In this document: positions 35,601-46,305 of the stretch, one piece after another | Position numbering within the stretch: the stretch's first letter is position 1 | Layout of the letters: each line of letters begins with the position of its first letter | Assembly: GCF_001039355.2 (NCBI RefSeq) | Contig: NW_019773717.1 | Span: 1 to 46,305, forward strand | Length of the DNA: 46,305 nt | Direction: 5' to 3' | Source: Lingula anatina | Lineage: Eukaryota; Brachiopoda; Lingulata; Lingulida; Lingulidae | Position numbers and translations under genes: made by a program | Notes under the pieces: generated by a model | The model's input: only the letters and a program-made list of their open reading frames with translations | Told to the model about the DNA's origin: nothing | Database searches by the model: none

Positions 35601-38600
35601 CTCCCTGACTGTGTGATGGCATAGACGCTGCCTGCCATAGCTCCACAGCCCATGGCCACACCACAGAAGAAATTGTTCTTCTGGTCGCCAATTATTGCAG
35701 ATCGTCCCAACAAGGGCAATGTTTCATTTTTGATCTGAAATTTTGGAAAGTGGTTTATGATTATTGTTTAAAATTAGCTTTGTCCTTAATTCTTACTAGT
35801 TCTTATCTGTAACTTAAAATTGTCCTAAATGATACTAACATTGTTGGATATTGCACAAAAATTCCATTTACCTATGATTTACCTTACTTGACCGATCGGC
35901 ATATTTTACCTTTGATTTACTAGCATCTAAATACCAAAACTTGACATGTCTGTTGCCCACTGTAACAAACATGCTTCCATCTTCTGAAAAACCCACAGCA
36001 TTCACCTGTAAGTAAAATAATATCCATAATATCTGCCATCGTTGCTTTTAATACACGTGCTGCTTAGACATACACGTTCTTAAATAGTATTTCTAATAGT
36101 TGGTGCCATTTCATTTTCACCATGCCTATATGTTACAACAATGCTTTGTGTTAGTGATATATGACTGTTGTAAAACATAAAATGCCTTAAAGTAGATATG
36201 TGCTAGTCGCTCTCTTTAATTTAGTATTTATTACTGTAAAACTTCGGATTACAAATGTTGCAAATGAGTCTTCACAAAAGGAAAATTGAAAAAATTCCTT
36301 AATCAAAAAATAAGGATTATTTAAACAAATCTACTAACATGTGTGCTTAACTGCATTTTTTTAGGTGATCCATGACCATTCTCTCTCAGTTTAAGAAAGA
36401 TGCTATGAACCGTCACAACAGAGGACAATAAAGGCCAGCCTACACTGAAGGAGTTAGATTTTCCATTCAAATAGAGAAGAACTTCAGAGGTCTCTGGTGT
36501 CAGGTTCTACATGAATGCTTGAATGACCTCAGTACTCACAATACTTGTACTCAGAAAACTTTTCTTGTACAAATACAAAAATGTACTTTCAGATTGTGCA
36601 AATAATAAGAGAATGATGTGGGGTTCACAAAACAATGAAAACAGGGAGTAAGTTTACCCAAATTTAATGGTAAATATTTTACAGTAAAGCCAAGACCATC
36701 GCTTTTGAAAATTACAGTTAAGAAAAATTACAAGTTCAAATGGTATATATGAGAAAGCATTACTAGTAAACTGCTTGAATAAGAAAGAAAGACAACCTAA
36801 GCAGGCTTACATAAAAAGGTAGCACTGGTCACTATATCCAGAATGATATGGAAGAAAAATGACCACTTATACACTCTAAACTAATAAGGAGCAAGGATAA
36901 CAGTCTATTTATGCTGATAGGAGTGAAAAATGACCTCCTTTACCATCTACTACTAATAGGGAGCAGAATGGACATGGCATTGGGCTGATAGAGAAGGGAC
37001 TGTTCTACCCTGTTTCACATCAGTAAGTCTATAACTAATACATACAGGTGCTAGCAGTGATTTCAGAATACCCATATGCATTGCTCTGTCTGTGCATAAT
37101 GAGTATTCTTATCTCAATCTGCAGCCTGCTTGTATTCAAATTTAATTCCTGTGATGGGCCAAAATTGCATCAAAACTCTGTGACACTAAGTTATCTTGGG
37201 TTTGTTCATGGTCCATGAACAGGGTGACCATGTCAGAGATGAACAGCTAAAAATCCTGCAAAACAGGCTTGAATAAATTTGCACAACGTATGACAATACA
37301 CCATTACAAATACACAGCCCTGTTAGTAATTTATATTACTGAGACTTTTTACACCTGATGACACTACCAAAACAGGCCCTGTGTCACCAAGGCAATCACC
37401 ATAATAGCCTCAGTATTAGCTAGGTATGACCTCTACACAGGCCCTTTGGTGTCACTGCACAATGAAGCTTACAGTATGAATACCAAATGATAATCAAGGA
37501 TCAACTTTTCCCTACTTAATCTGTTCTTTACATGAAATGCTTCCCTTTCTCCATTGAATGTCCTCACTCTTATAAGGTTTTTTGACACACATGACAGAAA
37601 TCGACAGAATTTCAATGAGAATTATTTGAAAGAGATTTATTACAATATGATAATTTTAGGCAAGTATAAATGTCCACAAGAACAAGTCCTACATGGGTTA
37701 CACTTTGGCCTACTGAACTTGATAGAGCAAACATGGCAGAAGAAATGTATCATTAAAATTTGCCAAAATCACATTAAGTTTTACCATTTGCAGAAAAAAT
37801 GGCTGACATGTTTTCTAACCTACAAATTTATTCCAAAATTCTTTTTTTTTCTTTCTTTTTTTTTTTTGTGCTTACTTTGCTGGAGACTTTATTTGAAGCA
37901 ACTTTGGTGTTGGTCCTCCAATTCCAAACATTGATGATCATGTCATGCTGAGTTCCCACTGATACAAGATACTTCAGGTTGGGGGAGAAAACCTGCAATT
38001 TAATCAAAATGTGAAGCACAAAAAATATAGGCAATGTTCGATATTCATTCTTTTCACAGTGACATTTGAGACTACACACGCAAAAAGACAATAATAATTG
38101 CAAAATGCCAAAAGCTGTATTCCAACTACGTGTTCACTTTACAGATTATAGTTAACTGTTCAGATTTTCATGCATACATTCCAAGAATCTTTTTTCCAAA
38201 ACCGAAGCCACAAATTGTAAATATGATTTGCTCAATATAATCTCACAAAAAGAAAACAAACATAACTAATTGACACAATTTCGAGCTTGTAACAATAAAA
38301 TGTAATCAATTCTTTATTTCATCAAAAGTTCTGAATAAGATGGTGGCCATTGGATACTTAATTCATCTATAGACAACTTAACCAAAAAGAAAAAAAGTAG
38401 AAGGTCAAAGTGGATATAATTAAGACTTCGAAAAGACACAGTACATGTAAACTTGGCACGGCATGAAGAAGACTCCAAACTAATACCACCTTCAAGAGAT
38501 ACGGTAATGACTTGAACTTTTCAAGGGGGAAATTTGTAAATTTACGGATAGTGTACTTTTTTTAAAGTCTGAATCTTAGAATTAGAGCATTTACATGGAA

Positions 38601-40628
38601 TGGTAGCAACAAAATTGAAAAGTAAGCTATCCTACAGTTCTGATCTATACAGTGAAAACACCATAAATGCCATATATACTTTTTTAATGATTCCAAATTT
38701 GCATACCTGAAAGATTGATAATTTTCCACATTGAAAAGATCTGAGTCATTACCTTATATACCTGAGTATGCATGTTTCACCAAATTAAATCCGTTAAAAA
38801 AAGCACCGTGTCCTGCTAAGCTTAATCCATTTAATAACAGGTTAGATTAATTCTCAGGTGATCTGCTAAATTATGTCTAGACATAAATCTTTTATATAGT
38901 AATTTGAATAGGGGAAAACATTTCAGTTATCCTAAAATTTTGCTTAATCAAGTAATATAAGTTTTCATTAAGATTACACATCTCTAATTCTAGAGGGCTC
39001 TTGTTAATTTTCTTTATCTCTGGAGGCTCATCATGCGTGATAAAGCATGAATGTCCTTAAAGGTCACAGCAACATGTAATGGAAAAGTCTGTCAACTGAT
39101 AGCAAACATTAGTCCTCATCCCTCCAGTAAACTTATAGTGTAAAAAGCAATAAGATAGGTAAGATAATTCAAGCATAACTTAAGTATGGTATATAAAGCT
39201 AAAAAAAGATGGTATGTGAAAATATTGCCTTTGTTCAGAAATGGTCAAAAACAGGACACAGAAGTTCAGTCAATGAAGTCACAGTGTTAACTACACTAGA
39301 CTAGGATTGCAGATACATGATCTTACTAGTTCATAAAATAATACTGAAAATTTAAATAAAGTATGACTGAAAACGTTTTACGGACTATTCAGTCAGAACC
39401 TCAAAGTAACATTGGCTAAATATACAAAGTTTGCCATGCATCAGTGCATAATATAGGTATATTTTGATGCTTGCTGATAATGGCATTGAAAACCAGTCTT
39501 TTATCAGAGATAAGCTGTTATTTACAGCAAAATGCTGTGCCAGGTGGTACAAAAATTAAGTTATTTTATGTATGAAAACATTTCTGGCAGATTTATTACA
39601 TTAAGCTGAACACAATTCAGTTTCAGCCAAATGTCTCTTTTATGATCACAAATTCCTGTATCGTGATTCACCGATGAATTTGGCAAAGTTCTATAGGAAG
39701 TTAGAAATGGATGCTCTGGAGAAGCATTCAGTATAAATCCTGCATGGCTGCACTATGTCAAAGACGTGTGTCCTTATTGGATTTGGACGACAAAGGTTAT
39801 GCAATTTAATAACCACAGGGCATAACTGGAAAAACTAGTCTCATCTCTGTCAAGAGATCAGTGAGAAATTTGTGAATTCCTTTCAGTATTATGTATATTT
39901 ATCTTGTCATCTTTTGGTTGTTAAACCAAAAATACCAAGGATTTTTTTTCTACGGAGAGGATGCCCCTGGCATAAGGGAGTGAGTGATAAGATCCCAAAC
40001 TTTTTGAGTGTCTTTGTCACAACACATAAAAATGATTAAATATAGAACCATGAAGGCAGTGCTTTAGTTTCCAGATTTAAGAAGTTAAATGAATTCATTT
40101 GACCTACCACACTTTGCAAGCCAAACTTGTGTCCATGGAACTCGGCCACTTGGACCTTCTCCTCTATGTCCCATACCCGCACATGGGGCTGGTGGCCACT
40201 CTGAGAAAGGAATAGGATTGATGAAATTGAAATTTAAGAATGACAGTAAATATGAATCAATATAACCCAGGCAAGATATGGTTGTTCTTTACAAAATTTT
40301 AAACATCTTCCATAGTCTTCATACATACTTGTAAACATGTCTGTGCAAGAGAGCAATGTTAGTGGTTACAACAAAACCTTATATTTTTTATACATCAACA
40401 CACAAATGGCTGACAACATTCTTTGTGTGTCAATCTATCAGGAAAATTATGTGGCTACTTTTACCTCAACATATAGTATATTACATTATGTACAGTGCAC
40501 CCCTTACCTCCCCTGTGGCCAAATGTTTGCCATCTCCTGCAAACGCCAGGCAAGTGATGGTCTTCTTGCAAGTGTTGAAGATGTGGCTCTGTTTGTGTTT
40601 CCTGGCATTGAACAGGACAACAACACAT
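19379..40628 (-). CDS. MAPKBP1/WDR62-family WD40 scaffold protein (33 exons, 5' end missing)
   Basis: The 33 exons (via copy B) chain in consistent phase to 6,196 nt, about 2,064 residues. The order is an N-terminal WD40 region (exons 40508-40628 to 31316-31420), acidic and Ser-rich linker exons (30911-31082 to 23004-24708), and C-terminal helices (21650 to 19379). Family hallmarks are [62 protein letters not shown] and [14 protein letters not shown]. Members scaffold JNK-MKK signalling, and WDR62 localises to spindle poles. Human proteins are about 1,500 aa, so this one is clearly longer, mainly in the linker. One ancestral gene probably corresponds to both vertebrate paralogues, so no single symbol is given. 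The first exon(s) upstream of GCVVVLFN are not found in the last 5.7 kb. Confidence 0.95.
21075..21135. repeat. (TA)n microsatellite
   Basis: About 60 bp of pure TA in copy B, where copy A (about 16963-16992) has only a short mixed TA/TG tract. Confidence 0.95.
21657..22028 (-). other. Intronic open frame shared by both copies
   Basis: The intron upstream of the microexon holds an open frame (about 120 codons, containing [16 protein letters not shown] and [13 protein letters not shown]). It is also open in copy A at about 17520-17846. Three indels between the copies inside it are multiples of three, although the frame ends at different places. A donor-like GGCAG|GTACAA lies near its 3' end. 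It could be a cassette exon or chance. I recognise no family and no proven splice partner. Confidence 0.25.
22425..23003 (-). other. Intron segment
   Basis: Part of the intron between the big linker exon and the microexon. No coding exon or clear repeat is seen. Confidence 0.7.
23004..31082 (-). CDS. MAPKBP1/WDR62-like linker exons (acidic, Ser/Thr-rich)
   Basis: Exons in transcript order: 30911-31082, 30445-30589, 30126-30211, 29774-29893, 29350-29504, 28989-29131, 28572-28684, 28166-28326, 27943-27982, 27671-27736, 27089-27208, 26604-26700, 25805-26137 and 23004-24708. Recognisable segments are LPAWAKKQ, an acidic run ([20 protein letters not shown]), [19 protein letters not shown], a family-like [17 protein letters not shown], then [12 protein letters not shown] and [19 protein letters not shown], which resembles the conserved TTSSMAKISRS-type motif of vertebrate members. 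The 1,705-bp exon is mostly disordered Ser/Arg-rich sequence. [10 protein letters not shown] within it (near 23864-23893) fits a MAPK docking (D-site) pattern. Many SP/TP sites suggest regulation by proline-directed kinases; that is inference. Confidence 0.9.
24709..25804 (-). other. Intron, no other feature seen
   Basis: About 1.1 kb of AT-rich sequence between exons 25805-26137 and 23004-24708. The donor is GGAATA|GTAAGC and the acceptor TTTACAG, and the junction reads [13 protein letters not shown] in frame. No conserved element is noticed. Confidence 0.7.
31316..40628 (-). CDS. MAPKBP1/WDR62-like WD40 exons
   Basis: Exons in transcript order: 40508-40628, 40108-40200, 37876-37992, 35910-36005, 35549-35734, 35170-35330, 34788-34863, 34290-34403, 33787-33924, 33376-33557, 33120-33211, 32658-32854, 32175-32299, 31612-31863 and 31316-31420. 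Every junction is GT/AG and in phase. WD-type repeat ends include VRVWD, INVWNW, VKFWYLD, VRIFS, LYMWDV, IRVWNI, IRVHNL, IHVFDT and LAIFDF, fitting the tandem beta-propellers of the family. The [20 protein letters not shown] segment and the [15 protein letters not shown] segment are typical of MAPKBP1/WDR62. The propellers mediate partner and microtubule/centrosome contacts in known members. The first half-repeat is missing with the upstream exon. Confidence 0.95.
32038..32061. repeat. (TGA)n microsatellite
   Basis: About eight TGA/GAT triplets in the intron between exons 31612-31863 and 32175-32299. Confidence 0.9.
32585..32657. repeat. (CA)n microsatellite abutting a splice donor
   Basis: About 73 bp of pure CA on the plus strand (TG on the coding strand). 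The tract directly touches the 3' end of exon 32658-32854, so the 5' splice site reads ACACAG|GTGTGT and the intron begins with the repeat. Confidence 0.95.
33051..33110. repeat. (AAAT)n simple repeat
   Basis: AAAT/AATA tetranucleotide tract with A runs, immediately beside the donor of exon 33120-33211. Confidence 0.9.
36006..37875 (-). other. Intron with weak tandem duplication
   Basis: A 1.9-kb intron in the WD40 region. About 36841-36985 contains two diverged units of roughly 72 bp that share GAAAAATGACC and CTAATAnGGAGCA. No coding exon was found on either strand. Confidence 0.6.
37993..40107 (-). other. Intron, no other feature seen
   Basis: A 2.1-kb intron between exons encoding GLQSV and [13 protein letters not shown]-rich, with no exon, RNA gene or clear repeat recognised. 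Confidence 0.7.
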
Positions 40629-41929
40629 CTGGAAAATAAAATAAACAGTATATACTATACATATACATCTTTTTATTATGTGTTGTAAGTAACAACAAAA
40701 CTATCACCTATAATAAACATGATTCTGTGTATACCTTCAATTTGAGAGGTAATCTTACACATAATTCAAAAAGCAATCATATGACTTTCTGATTCTGCTG
40801 GTAGAATTTGAAACATTTTGTGACATACAGTATATTCCTTTCACATGTATTTAAAAAAAGAATACCTGTTACTCCTTTTTTAACATACAAGAACTAAGTG
40901 TTTTTAATGTCATCTTCACTATAAGACATTGATTGACAATTAAAGAAAAGTATCTCATACCCTGCAAATAATATCAATGTATAACTCAGCTTTCCAATTT
41001 TATTTCTCAAATGCTGTAAGGACTGACAAAATTTACTATCCACTGTCCTGTCTTACACGTGAAGATACTGGAAGTTTGGATATTGTAAAAAACACATGGC
41101 TTATGATCTTGTTCAGCATCTCAAACTTATTTTAAAAACAAAGCCAAAAGTAACAAAAAATGTGATGCCAAACAAACATATATGAGTCAGACTTATTATT
41201 GACATTGAGAGATAAATTCTCCCATCACAGATTAGTCTGTGAAAGAACACTTTATTTGTCACCTGAGCCAGATAAGAACTGTCAGCAGACAAGTAATGAC
41301 AATAATGAAATGTTTGAGCACCACCAACATGCTACAATCTAATTACAGCTACATAGCTATTCCCTTCTACATCAACTTGTAAAGTGGATGGAGTTTCCAA
41401 AATTGTACAGAAATTGAATTTTTCGCTGGGTAGTTTCTAGTTTATGTGTGATATTTTTTTGGTCTACTTTGACAAAAAGGTAACATCGTCTAATACAGCA
41501 CAACAAAGGGGTGAGTTGATCAAATGCACTGGAATGACCTTGGGTCAGATTTTGCATTTATGCAGCAATTAAACCAAGCATTGGTAGATACCATCACCAT
41601 TACTATTGGCAAATGTACATGTCTATAGCACAGATTGGTCATGGTGTTTCTTTATTGGTTCTTGTTTCTCTTTTAGGTTTTATAATAAAGTATTTTATGT
41701 AACTTAAAATATCTATTTTATTAGATAAAAAATTGCAATAGCACATTACAGCATTTAAAATTCTAAACCATCATCAATCCCTTTCAAACTGGACTAAGTA
41801 GAAAAATAAAATAAAACAAAAATTATCCTCGCATCCAATATTTAACCTTATTATGGCACCTTAATAATAAATGAAAATAATCACAATTTTTTTTTATTTC
41901 TTTTTCTAAAATATATGAAGTTCTACAAC

Positions 41930-41930
41930 N
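41930..41930. other. Single 'n', probable second contig join
   Basis: One undetermined base inside the large intron. Unlike 18337, I see no repeated sequence on its two sides, so any overlap here is short or absent. Confidence 0.6.
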
Positions 41931-44379
41931 CTGATATTGCATCTTTTGTTTTTCCCTCCAATTTACTTTATTTTTGATTATTCATCTTTCTTGGTTCTAT
42001 GGAACTGAACTTGTAACTGCATACTTGTTTCATATATTCTTACTCAAAAAAAATAAACAATTTTTTTCAATGCTCCACACAAGAGACATATCAAGATAAT
42101 TTACAAATGATTGCCTGTAATGCTCTACAAGTATATAAGCAGGCCAGTCAAAGAAAGCAGTTTATTTACATCAAGTATGGTATTTGCATTATTCACACAT
42201 GAAAAGGACATGAAACTTGCCTCCCAATGTGACCCAAAATTCCTTCACCAAATTATGCATCCAAATCAGGTAGCATCATAGGACAATTTGGAACAGACCA
42301 GCAAAATGGGCTTCCTCGGGCATTTCAATGTTTTTTTTTATGGGATCATCTTGGAATTGGGCCATAAAAATGGGGCCAGAGCTTTATTATAGATATATGC
42401 AAAATAGAAAGGTCAAAATGGTATGAAAATGTAGTTTGTACATGAAGGATGAGTTCAGAGCCTAGAAATTACATTAGCATCATATACTAGCTAGTTCTGG
42501 TGCTTTCACCTATCTATCAAAGCCTGGCAAGGTGTGTCAGCTCCATGTTCTGCCCCTTAAAATGGACTATTTCACCTTGTTGTCAATACTTTCACAGCAT
42601 TCAAACAATAACAACAATGCTCTTTAACAGTCACTGGCAAAGGTAAATGAATCAAATTTCTTATGTGACAAATTACATCTGGTCTGCACAAATAGAAAAA
42701 TGAAGTATCAAGTTATAAGTACTATCAAAATAACTAAAGCCACAATCATATTTCAACCAATCACTGCAAATCAATTATAACATCTACAAGATATATCAAA
42801 TTAATCACTCATTAGAGAAGTAATTACTTCATGTTATAACCTTAGTACAAGGAGTAAATAAATGTTGCCTAAGTACCAAAGTTCCTTCTAGGCAGCTGTT
42901 TTGTGCACAGGTACATGTTCTATTACTGAAAAAATGTAAGTATTTGATAAAGCTACAGACCAGCACCTGTGTCTCAGATCTGCCACCAGTCTAAGTCTTG
43001 AAAAAGTTACCTGACCTCAGTTAAGTATTCCATTTGGAGGCAACTTGTATGTCTATTTTGTTTTTCGTTCCTTTCCTTCTTTATAAATTTTTGAATATGC
43101 GTGCATTTTTGAAAAGTCTTTCATGACAAAGTTAGCAGGGCAAGAAAGTTATGTGTGCACTATAATGGAGTTTTTATATAAAATATCTTATCCTATGCAA
43201 CTGAAGCGGTTATTTTAGGAGGTTTAAGGGAGGGGGTGGCGGCAGGACCTTTAATACCCCCTGCAAAGATTCCACAGTAAGTTTTAATTGATATCTTGTT
43301 GACATAAATGTGTTGAGTATTTCAGCTTTCCTCTTCAGAGCTAGGGTACCCAAACAATGCAGTCGGCACACAGCTGTACACAAGTCAACTCCCCTGTTAC
43401 CCTGCAAGTTACCTGTACTTTGTGTAGTTGGTTGGCAAAGCACACCGTCCACAAATAAAGAGGCAAGTCTGTTTACTGACTGCCCACAGCTCACTTGGAC
43501 AGTGCCAACTGGGTAGAGAAGGAACAATAGCTGGAATTTTATACAGGATTTAGTGAAACCCAACTCTAAACCTAGCAGAATAAATTCAACAGTTCAGTGA
43601 AGCAATTTATTGCAAACCCACATCTTCCCCATTGGGTGTTCTTGAGCAACCCCATCATAACAAAATGACCTTAAATTATGAAGTGCTAACTTACAGCTTC
43701 ATGACAAATCTCATAAAACAATCATCTTTGACAGAAATTAATTTTCCCCAAAGATGTTATACAGAGTCTGATTTCAAAGCTGGTTTTCTGATTCATAAAA
43801 CTATGAGGAATTTAGTGCCTCACCTGTGATCATAATCACAAAAAAAATTTTTTTTAATAATAAATTTTCGTTAATTAATGGCCTTAAGTCAGTGCTACAG
43901 GAGTGTCCTGGTGTATGACATGCTAGCCTCCCCCATAACCAATCCCCACACCTCGGAATAAAGCACATTATCTCCAACACTGAAAATATTGAATACAACT
44001 ACAGTCTCTTAGAATATTGTATTACATTTAGCACACTTTGGCTAGTTTCTAAAAGGTCTTATTCATAACATTTTAAGACCTCCATCAAAACTATATATTC
44101 TCAAAGTGTATGAAGTGCTCCCAGGGTGGTCTGTAGGCAAGGTTGGTTTTCAGAACTAAGAAAATCCTCATGGAGGACTAACTACAATACAATAATGCAT
44201 GTGACACTGCAGTTGTCAACATGTCAGAATGGTCACCTAAATCCTCTCTTCCATGTCCTTTCACAGACCAAGGCTTGAACCCCATCAGAGTACCACCTAA
44301 TCTTCACTGACCTTTTTAACAAGTTTCTTTCAACTTGTGAAACAATGATGAAATGACTGGGTAGTTGTGTGAGGTTATT

Positions 44380-44409
44380 GTGTGTGTGTGTGTGTGTGTG
44401 TGTGAGTGC

Positions 44410-44442
<33 letters not shown>
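44380..44442. repeat. (TG)n microsatellite, interrupted
   Basis: TG repeat with a central AGTGCGCG interruption, followed by a G run (about 9-10 bases) near 44445-44455. Confidence 0.95.
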
Positions 44443-44446
<4 letters not shown>

Positions 44447-45899
44447 GGGGGGGGGTTACTTAAGAATTATAATTGGATTACTAGTAATCAAATCAAGATA
44501 GTGGCGTTGTATTTTTTCATCCAATAACTGCCCTGAATGCGAAGGACCATAATGTACAAAATGTGCCACTCAGTAATTTTCTTTTAATCATACTTGTTCA
44601 CTGCTAAGTACTGTAATCTTGTTTATCTTGAAACTCAATGTATTTTGTGACAAAATGTGTGCAAATTACAGCCCTGTTTTCTCTGATATTTGTGAGATCA
44701 GGACTTGGTCAACAGTGGGCAGGGAAATCATTATAATTTCATCACTTCAAATATATATCCAAGTATTTTGGCATTAAAATGCACAACTATACTTCAAAAT
44801 CCAATATGTATCTAAAATCCAATATGTCTCTCTCTTCTTTATACCATTTTTGTGATCAAATTAATGCATTAATTTCATTTTTTTTAATTACTGTACTTTC
44901 TACACTTTCTGCTCAACATAAGAAATGTGGAATCACTCTTAAAAGATGAAAAATATGAATTCAAATCTCCACGTAATTCAACTCTCCTTCATAACATAAA
45001 AATGATCAGACATGAACTTGAGCATACTATATCACATTCTGCAGGATTTTTACACCTAAAACCATCACTTGATATATATATATATTCCAGGCACCCAGAA
45101 GAGATCTCACCACTTATGGTTAGCAGTGACTGACACAAGCACTAAACCCATCTGATAACTTGTCTCTTCCATCTTAAGCAAATGCTACCAAACAATCTGG
45201 GCTCACAGGACTGTGCTTGAGACGTATCAACATCTACCTCAGAAGCTAGTGAAATGACAAAGTTTCAAAACAATGCCTTAGACATTAAGATAACTGCAGG
45301 GAGAATTTGCTCTCAAATTGATGTTCAGAGATGATAAACAGTGAATGACTAATTCATATTTAAATCTAATGTTGTCTCATTGGTTATTAAATGTGTTATG
45401 GCGAACAATAACACCTTGTTTTCTCCCCCTCTCATAATTTTATCTACATCAATATCTCATTCCCTGTTCTATGTGATCCTAGGCAGACTAATACTTAAAA
45501 AAAAAGACAAGCAACTCATCTTTCAGATTTGATCTAAAGAGCTCCCGCAGATCACCTAAGTACAAGGTTCTACCTGCAGCAATCTTTGTGAAAACTAATC
45601 ACGCTGAGGAAGTATCCATTTTTGATGGGCAAAAACAGATGCACTGTTTTTAGGGGAATTTAATGATGATGTACCCTACCTGATACTGTATGAGAGGAAG
45701 CTACACAGGAAAGGGAAATTTGCACATCAAAATTTGTCATGATTTTTATCGCGATTGCGCAAAAACAAAGTTATAACACTAATCCCAGCACACAAATTAT
45801 TTCACTGAGGCAATTTGCTCCGTGGGAATGGCATATTGTCTAGACAAGATTTTGTTTGATAAATGAAAGCTGTAATTAGATAAAACACCCATTATCACT

Positions 45900-46305
45900 T
45901 TAATAGAACATATAACAACTAGAGGATCAGAGAGGCGATACCGCCTCCGAATATTGTACCACCAGCTGGAGCAAGCGCATTCGTATAGACCCCCACATAC
46001 ACAAAATAAGGGGTGCAGCCACCAGTCTTGTGCTTGACAAGCTGTAAAAATGCAATCAACAAGAATTTTCAAAATATGCAAAAAATATATATAACTAAAA
46101 ATGGTGCAATCAAAGTTAAGTTCATTGTAAGGTAGGTCAAAGGTCAATTTCAAGGTCACAGTAAATTGCCAGTATATGACTTCCTATCCAACTTCAATAG
46201 TAACTATGGACCTATCTCTGCCAGTTTTGGAGATAAAAGGGAAGCAAAATTTGCAAAGTTCAGTTCATGGTGAAAAGTAGGTCAAAGGTCAATTTCAAGG
46301 TCACA
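45900..46305. repeat. Dispersed-repeat-like segment with about 145-bp tandem units
   Basis: GTAGGTCAAAGGTCAATTTC followed by AAGGTCACA occurs at about 46132-46160 and again at 46277-46305, a period of about 145 bp, with further similarity upstream of each (GTTCATnGTnAA). The second copy runs off the window. The stretch starts near a small perfect hairpin (GAGGCG-ATAC-CGCCTC at about 45932). It looks like a mobile or satellite-like element. The exact family is not recognised. Confidence 0.6.

Larger units (their letters stand above)
40629..46305 (-). other. First-intron/upstream region of the MAPKBP1/WDR62-like gene
   Basis: The exon ending at 40628 starts in the middle of a glycine codon, so at least one exon lies upstream. 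No exon encoding the expected residues before CVVVLFN was found here, so it is probably beyond 46305. A stretch at 43320-43560 is less AT-rich and open on both strands, but it lacks a recognisable protein and clear splice sites. Confidence 0.55.

Noticed and set aside
43210-43563. Open frames on both strands in a less AT-rich stretch
   Set aside because: No recognisable protein, no good acceptor/donor pair, and it does not supply the residues expected before CVVVLFN.
1-46305. CRISPR arrays, bacterial operons, rRNA or tRNA genes
   Set aside because: None seen; the window has eukaryotic split genes only, and no cloverleaf or rRNA-like stretch was recognised by eye.

Overview
This is animal (metazoan) genomic DNA. 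It is AT-rich, the genes are split into many small exons with GT/AG introns, dinucleotide microsatellites are abundant, and the proteins are animal-specific. I read it as a marine invertebrate, most likely a lophotrochozoan such as a mollusc. That assignment is inference from gene structure and composition only. Two single 'n' bases (18337 and 41930) look like scaffold joins.

Layout. (1) 1-1979 is non-coding or unresolved. (2) 1980-8618, plus strand: a secreted or surface adhesion-type gene whose 5' and 3' ends are unresolved. Its order is a short Cys-containing segment, an IgGFc-binding-protein-type domain, two Asp-rich metal-binding motifs and five thrombospondin type 1 (TSP1) repeats, each TSP1 on its own phase 1-1 exon. 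(3) 9101-9966, minus strand: two exons that splice in frame and look like the N-terminus and membrane anchor of the serine hydrolase ABHD12. (4) 10171-12139, plus strand: a complete seven-exon GINS1/PSF1 gene (195 aa). The ABHD12-like and GINS1 start codons are about 200 bp apart, head to head, around several CCAAT boxes; from memory the two genes are also head-to-head neighbours in human. (5) 15299-40628, minus strand: a very large WD40 scaffold gene of the MAPKBP1/WDR62 family. I could chain 33 exons in consistent phase (about 2,064 residues). The first exon(s), about 80-100 residues, lie upstream of the window or are hidden in the last 5.7 kb. (6) 40629-46305 is intron or upstream sequence with microsatellites and, at the end, an approximately 145-bp repeat unit carrying nuclear-receptor half sites.

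The last four MAPKBP1/WDR62 exons and their flanks occur twice: 14248-18324 and 18338-22424, about 4.1 kb each. The break between the copies falls on the single 'n' at 18337, and homology runs to the contig edge on both sides. The simplest reading is that two alleles of the same locus were left in tandem by the assembler. If the duplication is real, the gene would have two alternative 3' ends.

Functionally, GINS1 belongs to the replicative CMG helicase, ABHD12 hydrolyses lysophosphatidylserine, MAPKBP1/WDR62 scaffolds JNK signalling and acts at spindle poles, and the TSP1 gene is probably an extracellular or immune-type adhesion protein. Apart from the shared ABHD12-GINS1 promoter, nothing in the sequence ties these genes into one pathway. 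I did not find a clearly new biological system. The strongest leads are the ABHD12-GINS1 pair, the domain architecture of the TSP1 gene, and the duplicated 3' end.
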